A stretch of DNA of 64,000 nt from Papio anubis. Taxonomy: Eukaryota; Chordata; Mammalia; Primates; Cercopithecidae. Both the position numbers and the translations under genes were made by a program. Below are positions 10,315-21,694 of the stretch, piece after piece; position 1 is the first letter of the stretch; every line of letters begins with the position of its first letter. The stretch spans positions 168,997,139 to 169,061,138 of the forward strand of contig NC_044977.1 of assembly GCF_008728515.1 (NCBI RefSeq), read 5' to 3'. The notes below the pieces were generated by a model that worked only from the letters and a program-made list of their open reading frames with translations, did no database searches and was not told the origin of the DNA.

Positions 10315-13300
10315 TATGCAAATGAATGCCTGTTTATTACCCTCCAGTTTTTTGGCCTGCAACTAAATATAAATTTCATTTTGTTCTGCTAATAATGTTG
10401 ACCTTTTACAAATAACTTGTCTCTTGTATTTAAATTAGATTCTTACCCTTAAATATTTATTTACACTAAATTCCCAGCACAGGATTCAAATATATAAATA
10501 ATTTTTAAAAAAAGAGATAAGTGAGTCAGGGGAAGAAGAAAAAAGAAACTCCTGAAATTAGGAATAAAATAGATTATAAATACCTGCCTAGAATAGGTAG
10601 ACTTCAAAACATAATATTAAGTAATGCTTTAGAATTTTACAAATGAGTTGTAGTGTCTTTTTGTAAGTAAAATGCTCTACGCTGTCTTCTATGTTTAATG
10701 TCAGTTAGCTTTAGCCATGACTGACTTAAATCTGCAGTCAGTTTCAAGACCAAGTGCAATTATCCCTAGGAACTTGCTTATGGAAGGTGAACCAGCCTTC
10801 AACAGCTCCTCCATGTGGCCACACTTGTAAAGCACTACAAAACTTTCTAGTTGAAGGTTCACTTTTGCTCAATTAACCTGAAAATTAATTTTTCAAGGAA
10901 TCCTCGTTGGCATTATTTACAGATTATTCTTCATTAAATAGTCACTGATATGTTAAATAGGAATTTTTCATCTTTAGCAATGATATGCATAGGTTCTGTT
11001 CTTTGCTATTATAAATACACTATCAATGGGCTATAACATTTTTTTAAAGCTTTACTAGTTTATAATGTATGTTTCTTCTTGGCCACAGTCACAGAATGTT
11101 TACAGGAGTAAGTAATGGCAAGCACATGGTATGATCAGGCAGACAGAACCTAAATTCCCCTCCAGGACAGAATAAAATACTTTTTCTCCATATGAATTCA
11201 CTAAATCTGCTTAACCAGGTTTTCACAGAGCCATGAAGTGATTTACTAATTTGGTGCAAATAACAGAAAGCAGCCTTTACTCTGGCAACCCCACTTAGCA
11301 AACTTCTCACCTGGCAGAGTCTTTAAATCACCCTCTTAGGACAGTCTGTCTTTTACCCTTCAGATAAATTTGTCAAGGTCAGTACCACAGAAAATCGTAA
11401 GAAAACAAAAGGCTGCATTTCCTATGTCAATGCCCTTATTTTAGTTCTTGGTGACTTCATTCCAGCTCCTGTACCAACCCTCCCCACCCATACCAGTCTA
11501 TCTCACCCTCAACTTTATGGTTGTTTTCTCAGTCTTAAACTGCACCCCTGGCCCCATCCTAATCCCACACAAACCACTGCTTGTTAGTAAAAGTTGAGTG
11601 GCTATGCCTCCCAGAGTAATTAGATAGTTATAGTGACCTTTAAAACCTGAAGTGTTTATTAGAAATCACAAAAACACATTGCTTCAAAGACAATGTTTTC
11701 CAAGCCACCACTAAAGTGAGAGGGACTGGAGCTGACATAAATCAACATACAAAAACTCTTTTCCCCAAATGACTCTACTACCCATTCTTCACCCTCCTTG
11801 TGTAGCCCCTTATCACCTTATACGTCTCTGCAACATGATGATGAGTCCCACACCAACCTGGCCTGCAGAAACTGACTATAACTCAGATCTAGATGACTCC
11901 AATGTGGGCCTAAGGTATCCCCCAATTGTTTTCTCACAGAAGTTGTCTATAGATAAACAGTTTACATAACGTAAAACTCTAGGTAAATGCTTATCACACA
12001 TTTTGGGGAGCACAAATTAGTATAACTTCCAGATATTTTTTTCCAGGAAAGTCATAATTCAGAGCCTACTTCCAGATTTCAACAAATTCAATTTATATTT
12101 CAGTTTGATATGCAGTCCCTGAATCCACTAGCCCATTGGCCCATTTTTTTATTCCCAATGGGCCCAAATTCAAGGTCTCCCAAACTGGAAAGTTGTCTTC
12201 CCAGGTAGATGTAGTGAGTTTGACATTTTCCCACTTGTGTTCAACCCCGCTTTTGCAGATGTTGAAAGAGAAAATAGTTCTGAGTAGATCAAATGCCCAG
12301 TTTTATTAAAACATTGTAGCAGCTCCTAATGAATGGAAATTCCCAGAATGAAGCCTGTCTCTGATGCAGTCAGCCCTATATTCCAAGAGCTGGGTTAAAT
12401 ACCATGTAGGTTCACCAGCCAATTGACTCCTTGCTCCTTCCTTTCAATTAATAAAGGGCCTCAGGGAGCCTCTTGTTTTAAATGGTGATGACAAAACTCA
12501 TCCTTTATTTCTCTGTTCTTAGATCTTTCCAGGGAAAGAATGTTGGAAGCTATAGGAGTTTTGTGAAGGTGGGCATATCAGAGTTTAATATTAACAAGGT
12601 TTAGACATTTCCTCAATTAAGATAATTGCTAGAGGTCAATGGCTAAGTCTTATAACCCAACAATCTGAATAATATTCTACTAACTATTTAATTAAGATTT
12701 ATTCTATCACCAGGAAATCCCTTGTATGTATACACTGGCTCTCTCCACTCTCACTGGACAAGGCCAGTCACAAAGAGAATAATACTTTAACGTTTAATTC
12801 CTCCCCCAAAATCACTGCCCATGCATCCCAAATTTATACCAATCAGTTCTCAGATTAACTAGGAAACCAGAGAGCATAGGCCACACAGAAAGGCCTTGAG
12901 ATGTCCATTCCATTCTCATATGTATTCTACTTTGGGTTTAACAAACAAAAAAGCACAGAGATAAAATGGGGTACTACCAAAATACCTTTTTACATGAGAC
13001 AATTTCTAACGACCTGAAGGAAGAAAAAGTAATGAATAATTTAAAGTTAGAAGGAAAAATGTCATTTGGGGAAAGCATTGAGCTCACTAGTTAAGCAACC
13101 GCAGACTGAAAGCTTGAAAAAAACACTTCTAAGACATTAATTCGAATGGCTTAATGCTCCAAACTAGGAAACTAATGCTTCCTACTAGGGCTGTGCTCGA
13201 AAATGATTTTATAGCTCCGGTCCGGGTTCACATCCAGGAAAGTCAAAGAAGACTCAAGGCGTAGCTGACGTGATTTTTCCACTCATGAAAATTTGTGATT

Positions 13301-13605
13301 TCATGGAAGTCATACAGGAGAATTACACTGAAGTTTAATATGATGCATGCAGGGAAACAACATGGAAAATTCAGCATGTTAACTGCCAAGCTTTTAGCCT
13401 TACCGCAAAAATGCACAGTATCCAATTTACATAAGATTATGAATCTTGGACTGGGAAAACAAAATTTATCTTCTATTAAATATGTATCCCAGCCTGAAAG
13501 AGGCTTGTAATTGTAAACCTGAAAGTGTGTGACTTCAAAACATCAAATCACAGAGTGTTACAAGAGTTATTAGAAAACCGAGAAAATAATGTCTTCCATC
13601 TTTTT
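10315..13605. other. Unassigned, about 3.3 kb
   Basis: No recognised transposon, RNA gene or exon. AT-rich with ordinary open frames up to 73 codons. A 9-bp inverted repeat (gcccattgg at 12131-12139, ccaatgggc at 12155-12163, 15-base loop) is the only structure I noticed. It is the longest repeat-free stretch in the first half of the window, together with 54245-57545 in the second. Confidence 0.5.
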
Positions 13606-13812
13606 CACCCCATCTCTACCAAATACAAAAAATTAGCTGGGCATGGTGGTGGGTGCCTGTAATCCCAGCTACTTGGGAGGCTGAGGCAGGAGAATCACTT
13701 GAACCTGGGAGGCGGAGGTTGCAGTGAGCCGAGATCGCGCCATTGTACTCCAGCCTGGGCAACAGGAGTGAAACTCTGTCTCACAAAAAAAAAAAAAAAA
13801 AAAAAAAAAAAA
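13606..13812 (+). mobile_element. 5'-truncated Alu (AluS-like)
   Basis: Alu sequence begins in the middle of the left monomer ('ccatctctaccaaatac'), runs through the right monomer ('cagtgagccgagatcgcgcc') and ends in 28 A (13785-13812). The left ~100 bp are missing. No clear TSD was seen. Confidence 0.93.
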
Positions 13813-13847
13813 GAAGATAAACAGATCCAGAGAGTCCCATCCAAGTC

Positions 13848-13925
13848 TCCTTTTATTACCTTCCTCCTCCTTCTCCTCCCCTACCTCCTCCTTCTCCTCT
13901 TCCTCCTCCTTTTCCTCTTCTTCTC
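13848..13925 (+). repeat. CT-rich (pyrimidine) tract
   Basis: A run of CTC/CTT triplets ('ccttcctcctccttctcctc') almost entirely of C and T lies about 35 bp after the Alu A tail. Mirror-like purine/pyrimidine asymmetry could allow a triplex. Confidence 0.85.
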
Positions 13926-14269
13926 AACACAATCTGAGTTCTGCCTCCCTGACTCTATCCCCCAGGAACAGAAACTTTTCCCCAAATGACACTATTGCCT
14001 ATTTGCTCAGTCTTAATTCTGTTCTCTTCACTCAACACACAGTTCCTTGATTTTCTGAATATTTCTGATGACATTGCCCTAGAAAGCTCTCTTCTGCCTT
14101 CACTTAAATGTTAATTGTTAGGTCTCTGTCATAGACCTTCTTCTCTTCCCCTTCTACATAATCTCCATCAGGCAAAATCCACTCTTGCCAGAACTGATAA
14201 TTCCTAAATCTCTGTCTTTCTCCTAGACCCCTCTCCAGTGTGTCAGACCATGTATCCACTGCCAACTTG

Positions 14270-14790
14270 CACTCTCCACCTGCACAGCCCACAGAGTCCT
14301 CAAACTCAACTTATCCCAAACTGTATGGTCATCTTCTCCCATGTCAAATCTGTTCCTTGTACTGGGTTTCCAAAACTAGAGAATGACAGTTTAGCTATCC
14401 AATCCACAAACACACACATCATTCTAAACTCTCTTCTTCAGTCCCAACAACCAATAAATCATAAGTCTCATAAGTCTTGGAGATCTTATTTACAAAGCAT
14501 TTCCCAAATCTGTCAATTTGTTGCCATCTCTACTGCCTCTATCCTAGCCCAAACCACTGCATTATCTCCCAGCTCTCCTCCTCCTTCAACTCAGTTATTT
14601 CCCTAATATATTTTCTCTAGAGTAGCCAAAGTGATCTTTCCTGTCATTTCATTACTTAAATCCCTTCAATGTCTTCCCATTGTTCTGTAATTCAGCCCAA
14701 ACTCTAACATGTGTGGCAATGTTCTGCAACGTCTGACTCCTCCTACACCTCAGAAGGCACAAATGTCTGCCTCAGTGGTTTTCGAATGCA
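14270..14790 (+). mobile_element. L2 LINE fragment
   Basis: Phrases typical of the L2 3' half occur in order: 'actgcctctatcctagccc' (consensus-like 'accaccctagtccaagcc'), 'agccaaagtgatctttcc', 'tcaatgtcttcccattg' and 'cagcccaaactctaac'. The decay is strong and no reading frame is kept. Confidence 0.7.
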
Positions 14791-14870
14791 GCTTTTTTAT
14801 GCATCAGGTTCTCTTAAGGAGCTTTAAAAAAATATTTTAAGAGTAAATGCATAGATACAACCTGAAGTTC
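14776..14870 (+). mobile_element. MER5-like hAT fragment (left part)
   Basis: 'cagtggttttcgaatgcag' followed by 'atgcatcaggttctc' and 'ggagctttaaaaa' resembles the left end of a MER5/MER20-type element. It may belong with 15330-15500. Confidence 0.5.
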
Positions 14871-15329
14871 AGTTATGTACTATAACCTGGCATATTTTCT
14901 TTTGCTACCGTGTCTTTTCTTGCTATCAATTCTGCCATATCACCAGGATCAAGCTGTTGATGCCTGTATACATTATAAAGGACCAGAAAAATAATTGCTG
15001 GTTTCTCAAAACACAGCAGCTATTTACATTTTGTCTTTTGATGTTTCTCTCGATGTCTAAGTTCTACAGAACAGTTCCTTCCACAGAAGGGGACTTTTTA
15101 TCGGAGGAAACATCTGAAGTCTTTTTAAAATATGAAAGTTCCACAGAGATGAGGGAAGAGCAAGATGATGAGAGAACCAGTATCTGCATCAGTGACAACT
15201 TCTCACCCACGCCCTGCCAATGGCAGCCCTACAGCCACAATTAGCCAACCTCAAATCGCCAATGGCTTGCCAAGTAACCCTTGTGGAAGAAACTTGTTAA
15301 AGTATACCAATAATTCTAAAGGACAACAG
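14871..15329. other. Unassigned; contains a 95-codon open frame
   Basis: A + strand open frame at 14957-15244 encodes an acidic C-terminal half (motif STEGDFLSEETSE) preceded by a short hydrophobic run. I do not recognise it, it lacks a convincing Kozak context, and a frame this size is possible by chance. It lies between two MER5-like pieces. Confidence 0.35.
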
Positions 15330-15500
15330 ATACTTTTCTGAGCCACCATGAGAGTTTTATAAAATATGGATGACCTGGTATGATCCCTGGGGTATCTGAT
15401 TCCGTGGGCTCTAGGTGATACTGGAGCCTATATGTTTTTAAAGACTTACAGGTAATTCAGATGCCCAAAACATTTAAGAACTTGTGAGATACACATTTGT
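15330..15500 (+). mobile_element. MER5-like hAT fragment (right part)
   Basis: 'tctgattccgtgggctctagg' class sequence, then 'tttttaaagacttacaggtaa' and 'ttaagaacttgtg', follows the right half of a MER5/MER20-type element. Decayed; name tentative. Confidence 0.5.
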
Positions 15501-15914
15501 TATAAACTCCTAGAGAATGTCTTCCAGGATGTCAGGTTTCTGCGTCGTCTTAAGAAAACCCTCGCAAGAATTCCAGAATTCAAATATGGACATGAGAAGA
15601 CTTTCAGGGGTTCCACAAAGCATCAGGATGCCAGTCTGTCCAGACAACTCTGTCCAGGATAACAATTCTCACCTAACTCCTCCCTCACCTGGAAAAACAG
15701 GAAACACCAGGATGTAACTCCATGAAACAAATGGAAATCCATGCCAGGCATAGAGATAGAAAGGATAAATCAAAATGGTATCTTTGTTTCCATTGACAGA
15801 ACAAATAGGCTATTTTCTCAATGTTGTTTAAGTGTGCAGATATTTAAAGAATGTAGATGTTGAGAAACATTGTGTTTTTCAAAATTTTGAGAATATTTTA
15901 CTTTTATAGTAAAC
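15501..15914. other. Unassigned, about 400 bp
   Basis: No recognised repeat or gene. Confidence 0.45.
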
Positions 15915-16055
15915 AGTAAGTCTTTGGACTCACACATATTTAGGATTAAATCTTTGCTCTATGGCTTACTAGTGGCGTGGTAGGGGTCATTTGCATACTT
16001 CTCTTCAAACTCAGTTTCTTTTATTGTAAAAATCAAGATAATATTAACAGTGAAA
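15915..16055 (+). mobile_element. MIR SINE fragment
   Basis: 'tttggactcacac', 'ctctatggcttactagtgg', 'caaactcagtttctttt' and 'tgtaaaaatcaagataata' follow MIR in order on the + strand. Confidence 0.75.
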
Positions 16056-17055
16056 GGGAAAGCTTTCTGGTGAACCAAATTATTACTCAGATGTCTGCAG
16101 AAAAGCTATGCCTTACTGTGAGGGAGGAGGAAAGTGGTGACTGGTCAGAAGGATGGATGGGTGGGGATGCCGTAAGGAAAGCTGAAATGCACTCTGTCAT
16201 TGGGCAGGGAGCTGAACTAGAGATGAAAATAAAACATAAACAAACTAAAAACTATAAAAGCAGCTCAAGACAATTAAGTCTCTAGCTTACGTTAAAGGTC
16301 AGGCTTTTCCATCAGCCTTGCCTTAGCCCCTGGCACAGAGTTTACGGGACAAGAAGCAGAAGAGAGTGGGAAATAGAAAATGTTTTCAAAGTACTTAAAA
16401 GCGTCACTGAGATACATGCTCAGATTTCACTGGGATAAGTTACCTCAGCAGCCAAGAAAACCAAAACGCTAAATGGGACCTAAAAGACTTTAGTTTGAAA
16501 CACATCAGGGATATCTCCCAAATACACAAATATCCGCAAAGATGATGTCAAATACCACACAGAAATGGAGAAGCTGGGATGGCTGGAATTCAGCTGGTGC
16601 TAAACTTAGGGATCAATGCTTTATCATGTTTATCCTGACTATATCAAACTGGTCAGATGTAGGATAATTTGTTTCATATGTATATAAGGCTTCTAGCACT
16701 TTCTAAGAATACTACTCAGCACCCCTCTCTTAGGAACTGCCTCTCTCCACCATCAGCATAATCAAATCCAGAGCTACAATCTTAATACAAAGTGACCTCA
16801 ACAACTGGCCCCAGGAGTAGCTGCCTTGGCAAGCTGAGCTAATGGATTTCTTCTCCAGGACCCTTGGGCTTGAGATGATAATAAAGCTTGACAAGAGTCT
16901 TTGGTTGTTCTGATATTTCATGGTTCCAACTATGAAAGATGAATCTGTGTGGAGTGAGACACAGAGGTAGGGACCTAGCAGCAAGTCCCTAGTTCCAGCT
17001 CTCTGAAGCCCAGCTGTATCCCTGTCTTCCCAACACTTTGCTGTTCAGGTCTTCT
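16056..17055. other. Unassigned, about 1 kb
   Basis: No recognised repeat, exon or RNA gene. Short open frames on both strands have no familiar motifs. Confidence 0.45.
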
Positions 17056-17112
17056 TTTGACTACTCTGAAGCCAGACATCCTAGCTTTGAATCCCAGCTC
17101 CACTTACACGGT
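17056..17112 (+). mobile_element. MIR, left part
   Basis: 'ctctgaagccagacatcc' and 'tttgaatcccagctccactta' match the left part of MIR and stop at the 'ccacttac' position. The element resumes at 17508. Confidence 0.65.
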
Positions 17113-17507
17113 AGACTCTGCGGCATGCCACCCAGATCCCCCTTCAGAACTAAAGAGGATTGATTCTCCCAGTTGTTGGGAGTGTTGCCAGCAGACTGCT
17201 GTCAGCTGTCAGCCCCCTCCAGGAACAGTCCTCCACTGAAGAGAACTGCCTGACTCTTCAGGGATAACTTCCATAATATTTTATATTCTTCGTGTCCAAA
17301 TTATAAAAAGCAATGCAGGGCCAACTCTGTCCCAGAACTCTCCATGGAGGTGCCAGAAGCCTTTGTTGAGACTGCATCACATCCCAACTTCTCCCTCTGC
17401 CCATTCCTGTTTCCTGTTCTTCCTCCCAGGTGTTGGCCCTAGAAACACTCCCACATGCAAATCTCCAAATCAGAGTCCACTTCTTAGAGCACCCAACCTG
17501 CAACAAC
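17113..17507 (+). mobile_element. LTR-like insertion inside a MIR
   Basis: The 395-bp block separates two MIR parts. Its right end ('ctccctctgcccattcctg', 'caggtgttggcc', 'aaatcagagtccacttctta', 'gcacccaacctgcaaca') resembles the 3' end of an old ERVL-class LTR that normally closes 'gacctgcaaca'. No open frame is significant. Class assignment is by resemblance only. Confidence 0.4.
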
Positions 17508-17690
17508 TAACTTGTAGGATCTTGCAAGTCACTGAACTTCTCTGTGCTTCAGTTTCATCATCTATTACATGAGGATAAAAATATAACCTACTTCATAGTA
17601 GTATCATGAGGATTAAATGAATTAATATATGTAAAGTGTTTAGAACAGAACATCATTGATACCTGATAAGTGCTATTTTATTCTCCGTTA
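17508..17690 (+). mobile_element. MIR, right part
   Basis: 'gatcttgcaagtcactgaac', 'tgcttcagtttcatcatct', 'catgaggattaaatgaatt' and 'atatgtaaagtgtttagaac' continue the MIR exactly where 17056-17112 stops. Confidence 0.85.
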
Positions 17691-18649
17691 TTCTTATATT
17701 TAGTATTATTTTTATTACTACTATACAGTAGCAAGTTAACTCTTATTTCCCTTTTATACAACTTACATTGATTAAGATTGGACAAGTTTCTAAGGGATCC
17801 TAACTTTGAACACAAAGAAGTTCAGGCTTACAGCATCCCTGAATCAAACATTTATTTCCCTTTTGACTTGGTTCATTAAGAGCCCAAGCATGTAGGCCTT
17901 TAGGGCTCACAGAAGGAGGTTCATTTATTGACTCAAGCTTGTGCCTGAGAAAGGGTGACAGGGGTTAGCTGTGGAGCCTGATTTTTGCCAATCTGTTGTT
18001 TTTGTAAGTGTTGCTTTGTACTTGTGCCCAGAGGTGCTGGTGATGAGTGTGTTGCTATAAAACTAGACATAAAACATGTGAAATGGAGCCTAAATCATAA
18101 ATACAAAAATTGTAACAGCAGGTTAGATTTTATGCCTCTAATTTGTCTTAAATTGGCATATACAGCATTGCTGCTGGCATCCCTTGAAGTGGCATATGCA
18201 AAGCAAAGGTAAATAGGTGCCCAGATAATTAAATATAGTTCTACAGTCAGGTCAATATTGATAACTGAGCACTAACCATAACTCTTGATGAAAGGATAAA
18301 TTTCCTTTTTATTATTCTGTTGTGAAAGATAATTCTACCGTGAAAGATTCTGTTGTGTTCACCTAGAAAGTGATTAATTGAATATGTCAATAAATATTTC
18401 TCATGTATCCAAAGCATAACAGAAATTATTTTAGGAAATGAAGATTGTTTTAGGAAAAGAGGTGACATCTGGACCACCCAGAGTTTGCCCTCTGTACAAG
18501 TTAATGCCTTCTTTAGCTATGAGCCCTAATGTAACAACAGGGCAAGGGAAGGAAAGTGGAGAATCAAAAAAGGCTACCTGGCCATAGAAAACAAGAGGCT
18601 GCCCTGGACCCACATCTCTATCTAGGTGCACTTAGCCTAGCACCATGAC
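17691..18649. other. Unassigned, about 960 bp
   Basis: No recognised repeat or gene. Confidence 0.45.
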
Positions 18650-19244
18650 TTTTTAAACCATCTCTATGTTGGTAATTCCCAAATCTGCATCTGTGTCCTC
18701 TCCCATGAAATATGGGTCTCCTATGTAAAGCTCTACTTGGATGTCAAATAAGTATCTCAAATATTGAATGATGCTTGATTTTTCCACTGAAAAATCTGCT
18801 TCTCCCTCGGAGTTTCCCATGTTTGTAAATGACCTCAACTTTCTTCTGGTTGCTCAAGAAAAAAAAAAAAATTAGAAGTTATCCTTGATTCTTCTTTTTC
18901 CTGACTTAATCTTCAAATATATCCTGAATGTGTATGCTACTTTCCACCTTCACCACCACTACCCTAGTCCAAGCCTCCACATCACTCTCTTCTACAATCC
19001 TTCAACCTCTCTCATGATGGCTTTTTTTCTGTTGCTCAGCTCCCAATTCTCTGCTCTTCACATTAATCATATCATGTCATTTCTACCTCCATGCCTCTGT
19101 GTGATCTCTTCCCCCGGTCTAGACTGCTCAAACCCCTGGTCCACACACAGCTCTTCTTGACACTCAGATCCTCAACAATGACTTTCCTGACCACCCAAAC
19201 TAATAAAGATACTAGAAACTTTTCTCATTCTCCCCCCTCCACCC

Positions 19245-19544
19245 TTTTTTTTTGAGAAGCTTTTTTAGGGTCTCACTCTGTTGCCCAGGCTGGTGTGCAG
19301 TGGGGCAATCATGGCCCACTGCAGCCTCAACCTCCTGGGCTCAAACAATCCTCCCACCTCAGCCTCCTGAGTAACTGAGACTACAGGTACATGCCACCTG
19401 TAGTCAGTTAATTTTTGTATTTTTTGTACTGACAGGGTTTCACTATGTTGCCCAGGCTAGTCTCAAACTCCTGGACTCAAGCAATCCACCCCTCTCAGCC
19501 TCCTAAAGTGCTGGGATTACAGGTGTGAGCCACTGCACCCAGCC
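19245..19544 (-). mobile_element. AluJ-like element
   Basis: Antisense Alu with a short, interrupted T tract, then 'tctcactctgttgcccaggc', ending 'gagccactgcacccagcc'. AluJ-type diagnostic forms ('ctcctgggctcaaacaatcc') and many changes make it old. It lies within the L2 copy. Confidence 0.93.
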
Positions 19545-19639
19545 ACATCTCCCCTTTTTTTAATGTGTTGCAAATCCCTCATCACTATCTGATGGGTTTT
19601 TATTGTTTATTTATTCAGTTATTTATTGTCTGTCATGAA

Positions 19640-19668
19640 CATACATACATTCTTATGAATGTATGTCA
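19640..19668. repeat. 10-bp inverted repeat
   Basis: 'acatacattc' and 'gaatgtatgt' form perfect 10-bp arms around a 4-base 'ttat' loop. It lies inside the L2 copy and has no terminator-like context. Confidence 0.7.
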
Positions 19669-19682
19669 TAAGAGAACAAATA

Positions 19683-19774
19683 GGGGGCTGAGGTGGGAGG
19701 ATCACTTGAGCCTGGGAATTCAAGACCAGCCTGGGTATCGTAGCAAGACTGCATCTCAAGAAAAAAAGAGAGAG
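19683..19774 (+). mobile_element. Alu monomer fragment (FLAM-like)
   Basis: 'gggctgaggtgggaggatc', 'gcctgggaattcaagacc', 'agcctgggtatcgtagcaag' and an A/GA-rich tail give about 90 bp of the Alu left monomer. L2 sequence resumes at once on the right. Confidence 0.8.
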
Positions 19775-19929
19775 ACCTTGCCTGTCTCTGTCCCCATTGG
19801 ATACCCAAAAGTAGGGGCTCAGCAAACATTTGTGGAATTAATGAATGAGTGATAATAACCAAATATTGGAAAATCAAGTCTAAAATAAGACCAAACTGAT
19901 AAGGGAATGCATAGATTAAGTAAAAGTCT

Positions 19930-20135
19930 ACCATGTTCTGAGTGCCATGTTACTCATTTTTATATATGCTAATTTATTTAATCTAACCATCATCTCTCTG
20001 GAGTAGATTATATTGTGATAATCTCACATTTTTAAGTCAAAGAAAAAAGTGCAAAGAAGTTAAGTATTTTTCCCAAGCTCAAACTACTAAAACATGGCAA
20101 GGCTAAGTGTGACTTTAAAACCCAGTCCCTTCCTA
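19930..20135 (-). mobile_element. MIR SINE
   Basis: 'ttctgagtgccatgttac', 'ctaatttatttaatctaacc', 'aagaagttaagtatttttcc' and 'caaggctaagtg' match the reverse complement of MIR in order. Confidence 0.7.
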
Positions 20136-20445
20136 CAATCACATTGGTTTGCTATCAGATCCCAAGTCTTCACTCATTTCCCTTCATTACTGGTAAGGAG
20201 AAGTAGGTATTCATGATTCAAACAATCTTTTTCATTTATACTCTGGCAAAATTCCTCTGATTCTAGTTATACTTTATGCAAATAATCTACCATGAGATTA
20301 CTAATCAGGCAGTAAAAAGATTTGTACAGTAATAAAAGTGTAATAATATATATTTCATATTTACCTTTGAAAAAAATAAATACATCTTAGCTCGTTAGAC
20401 TAAATTGTCATTTATCTGAAGCTTATAAAAGAATAGCCTGGATTC
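20136..20445. other. Unassigned, about 310 bp
   Basis: No recognised repeat or gene. Confidence 0.45.
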
Positions 20446-20464
20446 ACTCTCTCTCTCTCTCTGT

Positions 20465-20508
<44 letters not shown>

Positions 20509-20509
20509 A
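20446..20509 (+). repeat. (CT)n(CA)n compound microsatellite
   Basis: About eight CT units (20446-20461) pass through 'gtctca' into about 22 CA units ending near 20509. The CA run is uninterrupted and so likely length-variable. Confidence 0.97.
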
Positions 20510-20689
20510 CTATTGCTTCCCTGATTAACTTCGTGGCTTCACTGAAATGTAGAAAACACACCAGATTTTTACAAACAGTATCATTTCTATACTTTGGCCC
20601 ACTACATATGAAAAGAGGGGATTATACCAGATGGCCTCTGAGATCCCTGCCAGCTCTCGCCTCCCAGGAACCAACAAGCAGAGTGGAAA

Positions 20690-20870
20690 GAACACAGGCT
20701 TTGAAGTAAAACAGACCCAAATTGTAACAGTGAACCTCTCAGAACTTTTATTATTCTGTAAAATTAACATAATAAATTCTGTAAAATTAACATAATACAT
20801 TTACTTCTTGAAGTGGCTATAAAGACCAGTAAGGCAATTAGTACAAAGACTAGTGAGCACATATTTTTAA
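20690..20870 (+). mobile_element. MIR SINE with a 23-bp tandem duplication
   Basis: 'gagtggaaagaacacaggc', 'tttgaagtaaaacagaccc' and 'gaacctctcagaac' follow MIR on the + strand. A 22-bp unit starting 'attctgtaaaattaac' occurs at 20753-20774 and again at 20776-20797. Confidence 0.65.
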
Positions 20871-20887
20871 ATGGTGGCCATTATGAT

Positions 20888-21364
20888 TGTTACGAGTTAA
20901 GTTGTGTCCCCTTAATAAAGAGATGTTGAAATCCTAATACTCGATGCCTCAAAAATGTGACCTTATTTGAAAATAGGATCTTCATAGAGGTAATCAAGTC
21001 AGAATGAGGTAGTTAAAGTAGGCCCTAAATCAACATGATTGATTAAAAGGGGGAATTTGGATACAGAGACAGACATACACAAAAAGGGGGAATTTGGATA
21101 CAGAGAGACATACACAGAGAGAATGTTGTGTGAAGATGAAGGCAGAGATCGAGCCAAGGGACACTACAGATTGCCACCAAACCACCAGAGAGAGGCTAGG
21201 CAAGAGGCATGGAACAGACTCCCTCACAGCCCTCAGGAGGAGTCAACCCTGCCCACACCTGGAGCTTGAACTTCAGGCCTCTGGAACCGTGAGACAACAA
21301 ATTTCTATTGTTTGAGCTAGTCATTTATGGTACTTTGTTACAGTAGCCCTAGCTAACTAAGACA
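20888..21364 (+). mobile_element. MLT1-type MaLR (ERVL) solo LTR
   Basis: The block begins 'tgttacgagttaagttgtgt' and ends 'ctagctaactaagaca', with the MLT1 order between: 'aatgtgaccttatttgaaaa', 'ggaatttggatacagagac', 'agaggcatggaacagactc', 'ctgtgagacaac' analogue and 'atggtactttgttacagtag'. The TG...CA ends are retained. It carries a ~37-bp internal duplication at 21045-21115. No internal retroviral region is attached, so it is a solo LTR. A TSD was not clear. Confidence 0.9.
21045..21115 (+). repeat. 37-bp tandem duplication in the MLT1 LTR
   Basis: 'aaaagggggaatttggatac' opens both copies (21045-21080 and 21082-21115). The second lacks 2-4 bases of the first. Confidence 0.9.
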
Positions 21365-21483
21365 GGACTCTGGGTGACTAACTGTTCCTGGTGTATTTGT
21401 GTTGTTTTTCCACCTAGCAGTCAACAGGTTTGAAACTCTTTGACAGTAAGCTCAGTAACAAAAATATTTTACATAGTCACAAA

Positions 21484-21549
21484 ATATATATACATATATA
21501 CACACACACACACACAAAAAAAATACTAGATAAATAGATGATTGATAGA

Positions 21550-21583
<34 letters not shown>

Positions 21584-21584
21584 A
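21484..21584 (+). repeat. Microsatellite cluster: (TA)n(CA)n, then (GATA)n(GACA)n
   Basis: TA/CA dinucleotides span 21484-21516. After about 27 bp, 'gata' units (21544-21569) turn into 'gaca' units (to 21584) by a single-base change. Confidence 0.95.
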
Positions 21585-21694
21585 AGTGATACAGACTGTT
21601 ACCTTAAATACACTCTGATACTTTCTATTCCGCTATTGTTAACCTGGTAGTAACACACTAACTTGATTTCACAACTCTCACTTGAAAAGCACTA

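Larger units (their letters stand above)
18650..19855 (+). mobile_element. Long L2 LINE copy interrupted by two Alu-type insertions
   Basis: L2 phrases appear in consensus order across the whole span: 'ctctacttggatgtcaaata', 'tccttgattcttctttttcc', 'accctagtccaagcctcc', 'tttcctgaccacccaaac', then after the first Alu 'catcactatctgatgggt' and 'gtttatttattcagtta', and after the second 'accttgcctgtctctgtcc' and 'aacatttgtggaattaatga'. Both insertions are younger than the L2. It reaches the L2 3' end. Confidence 0.8.

Noticed and set aside
12131..12163. Hairpin as a terminator or RNA gene
   Set aside because: A 9-bp stem with a 15-base loop is common by chance; no ncRNA promoter or family match was seen.
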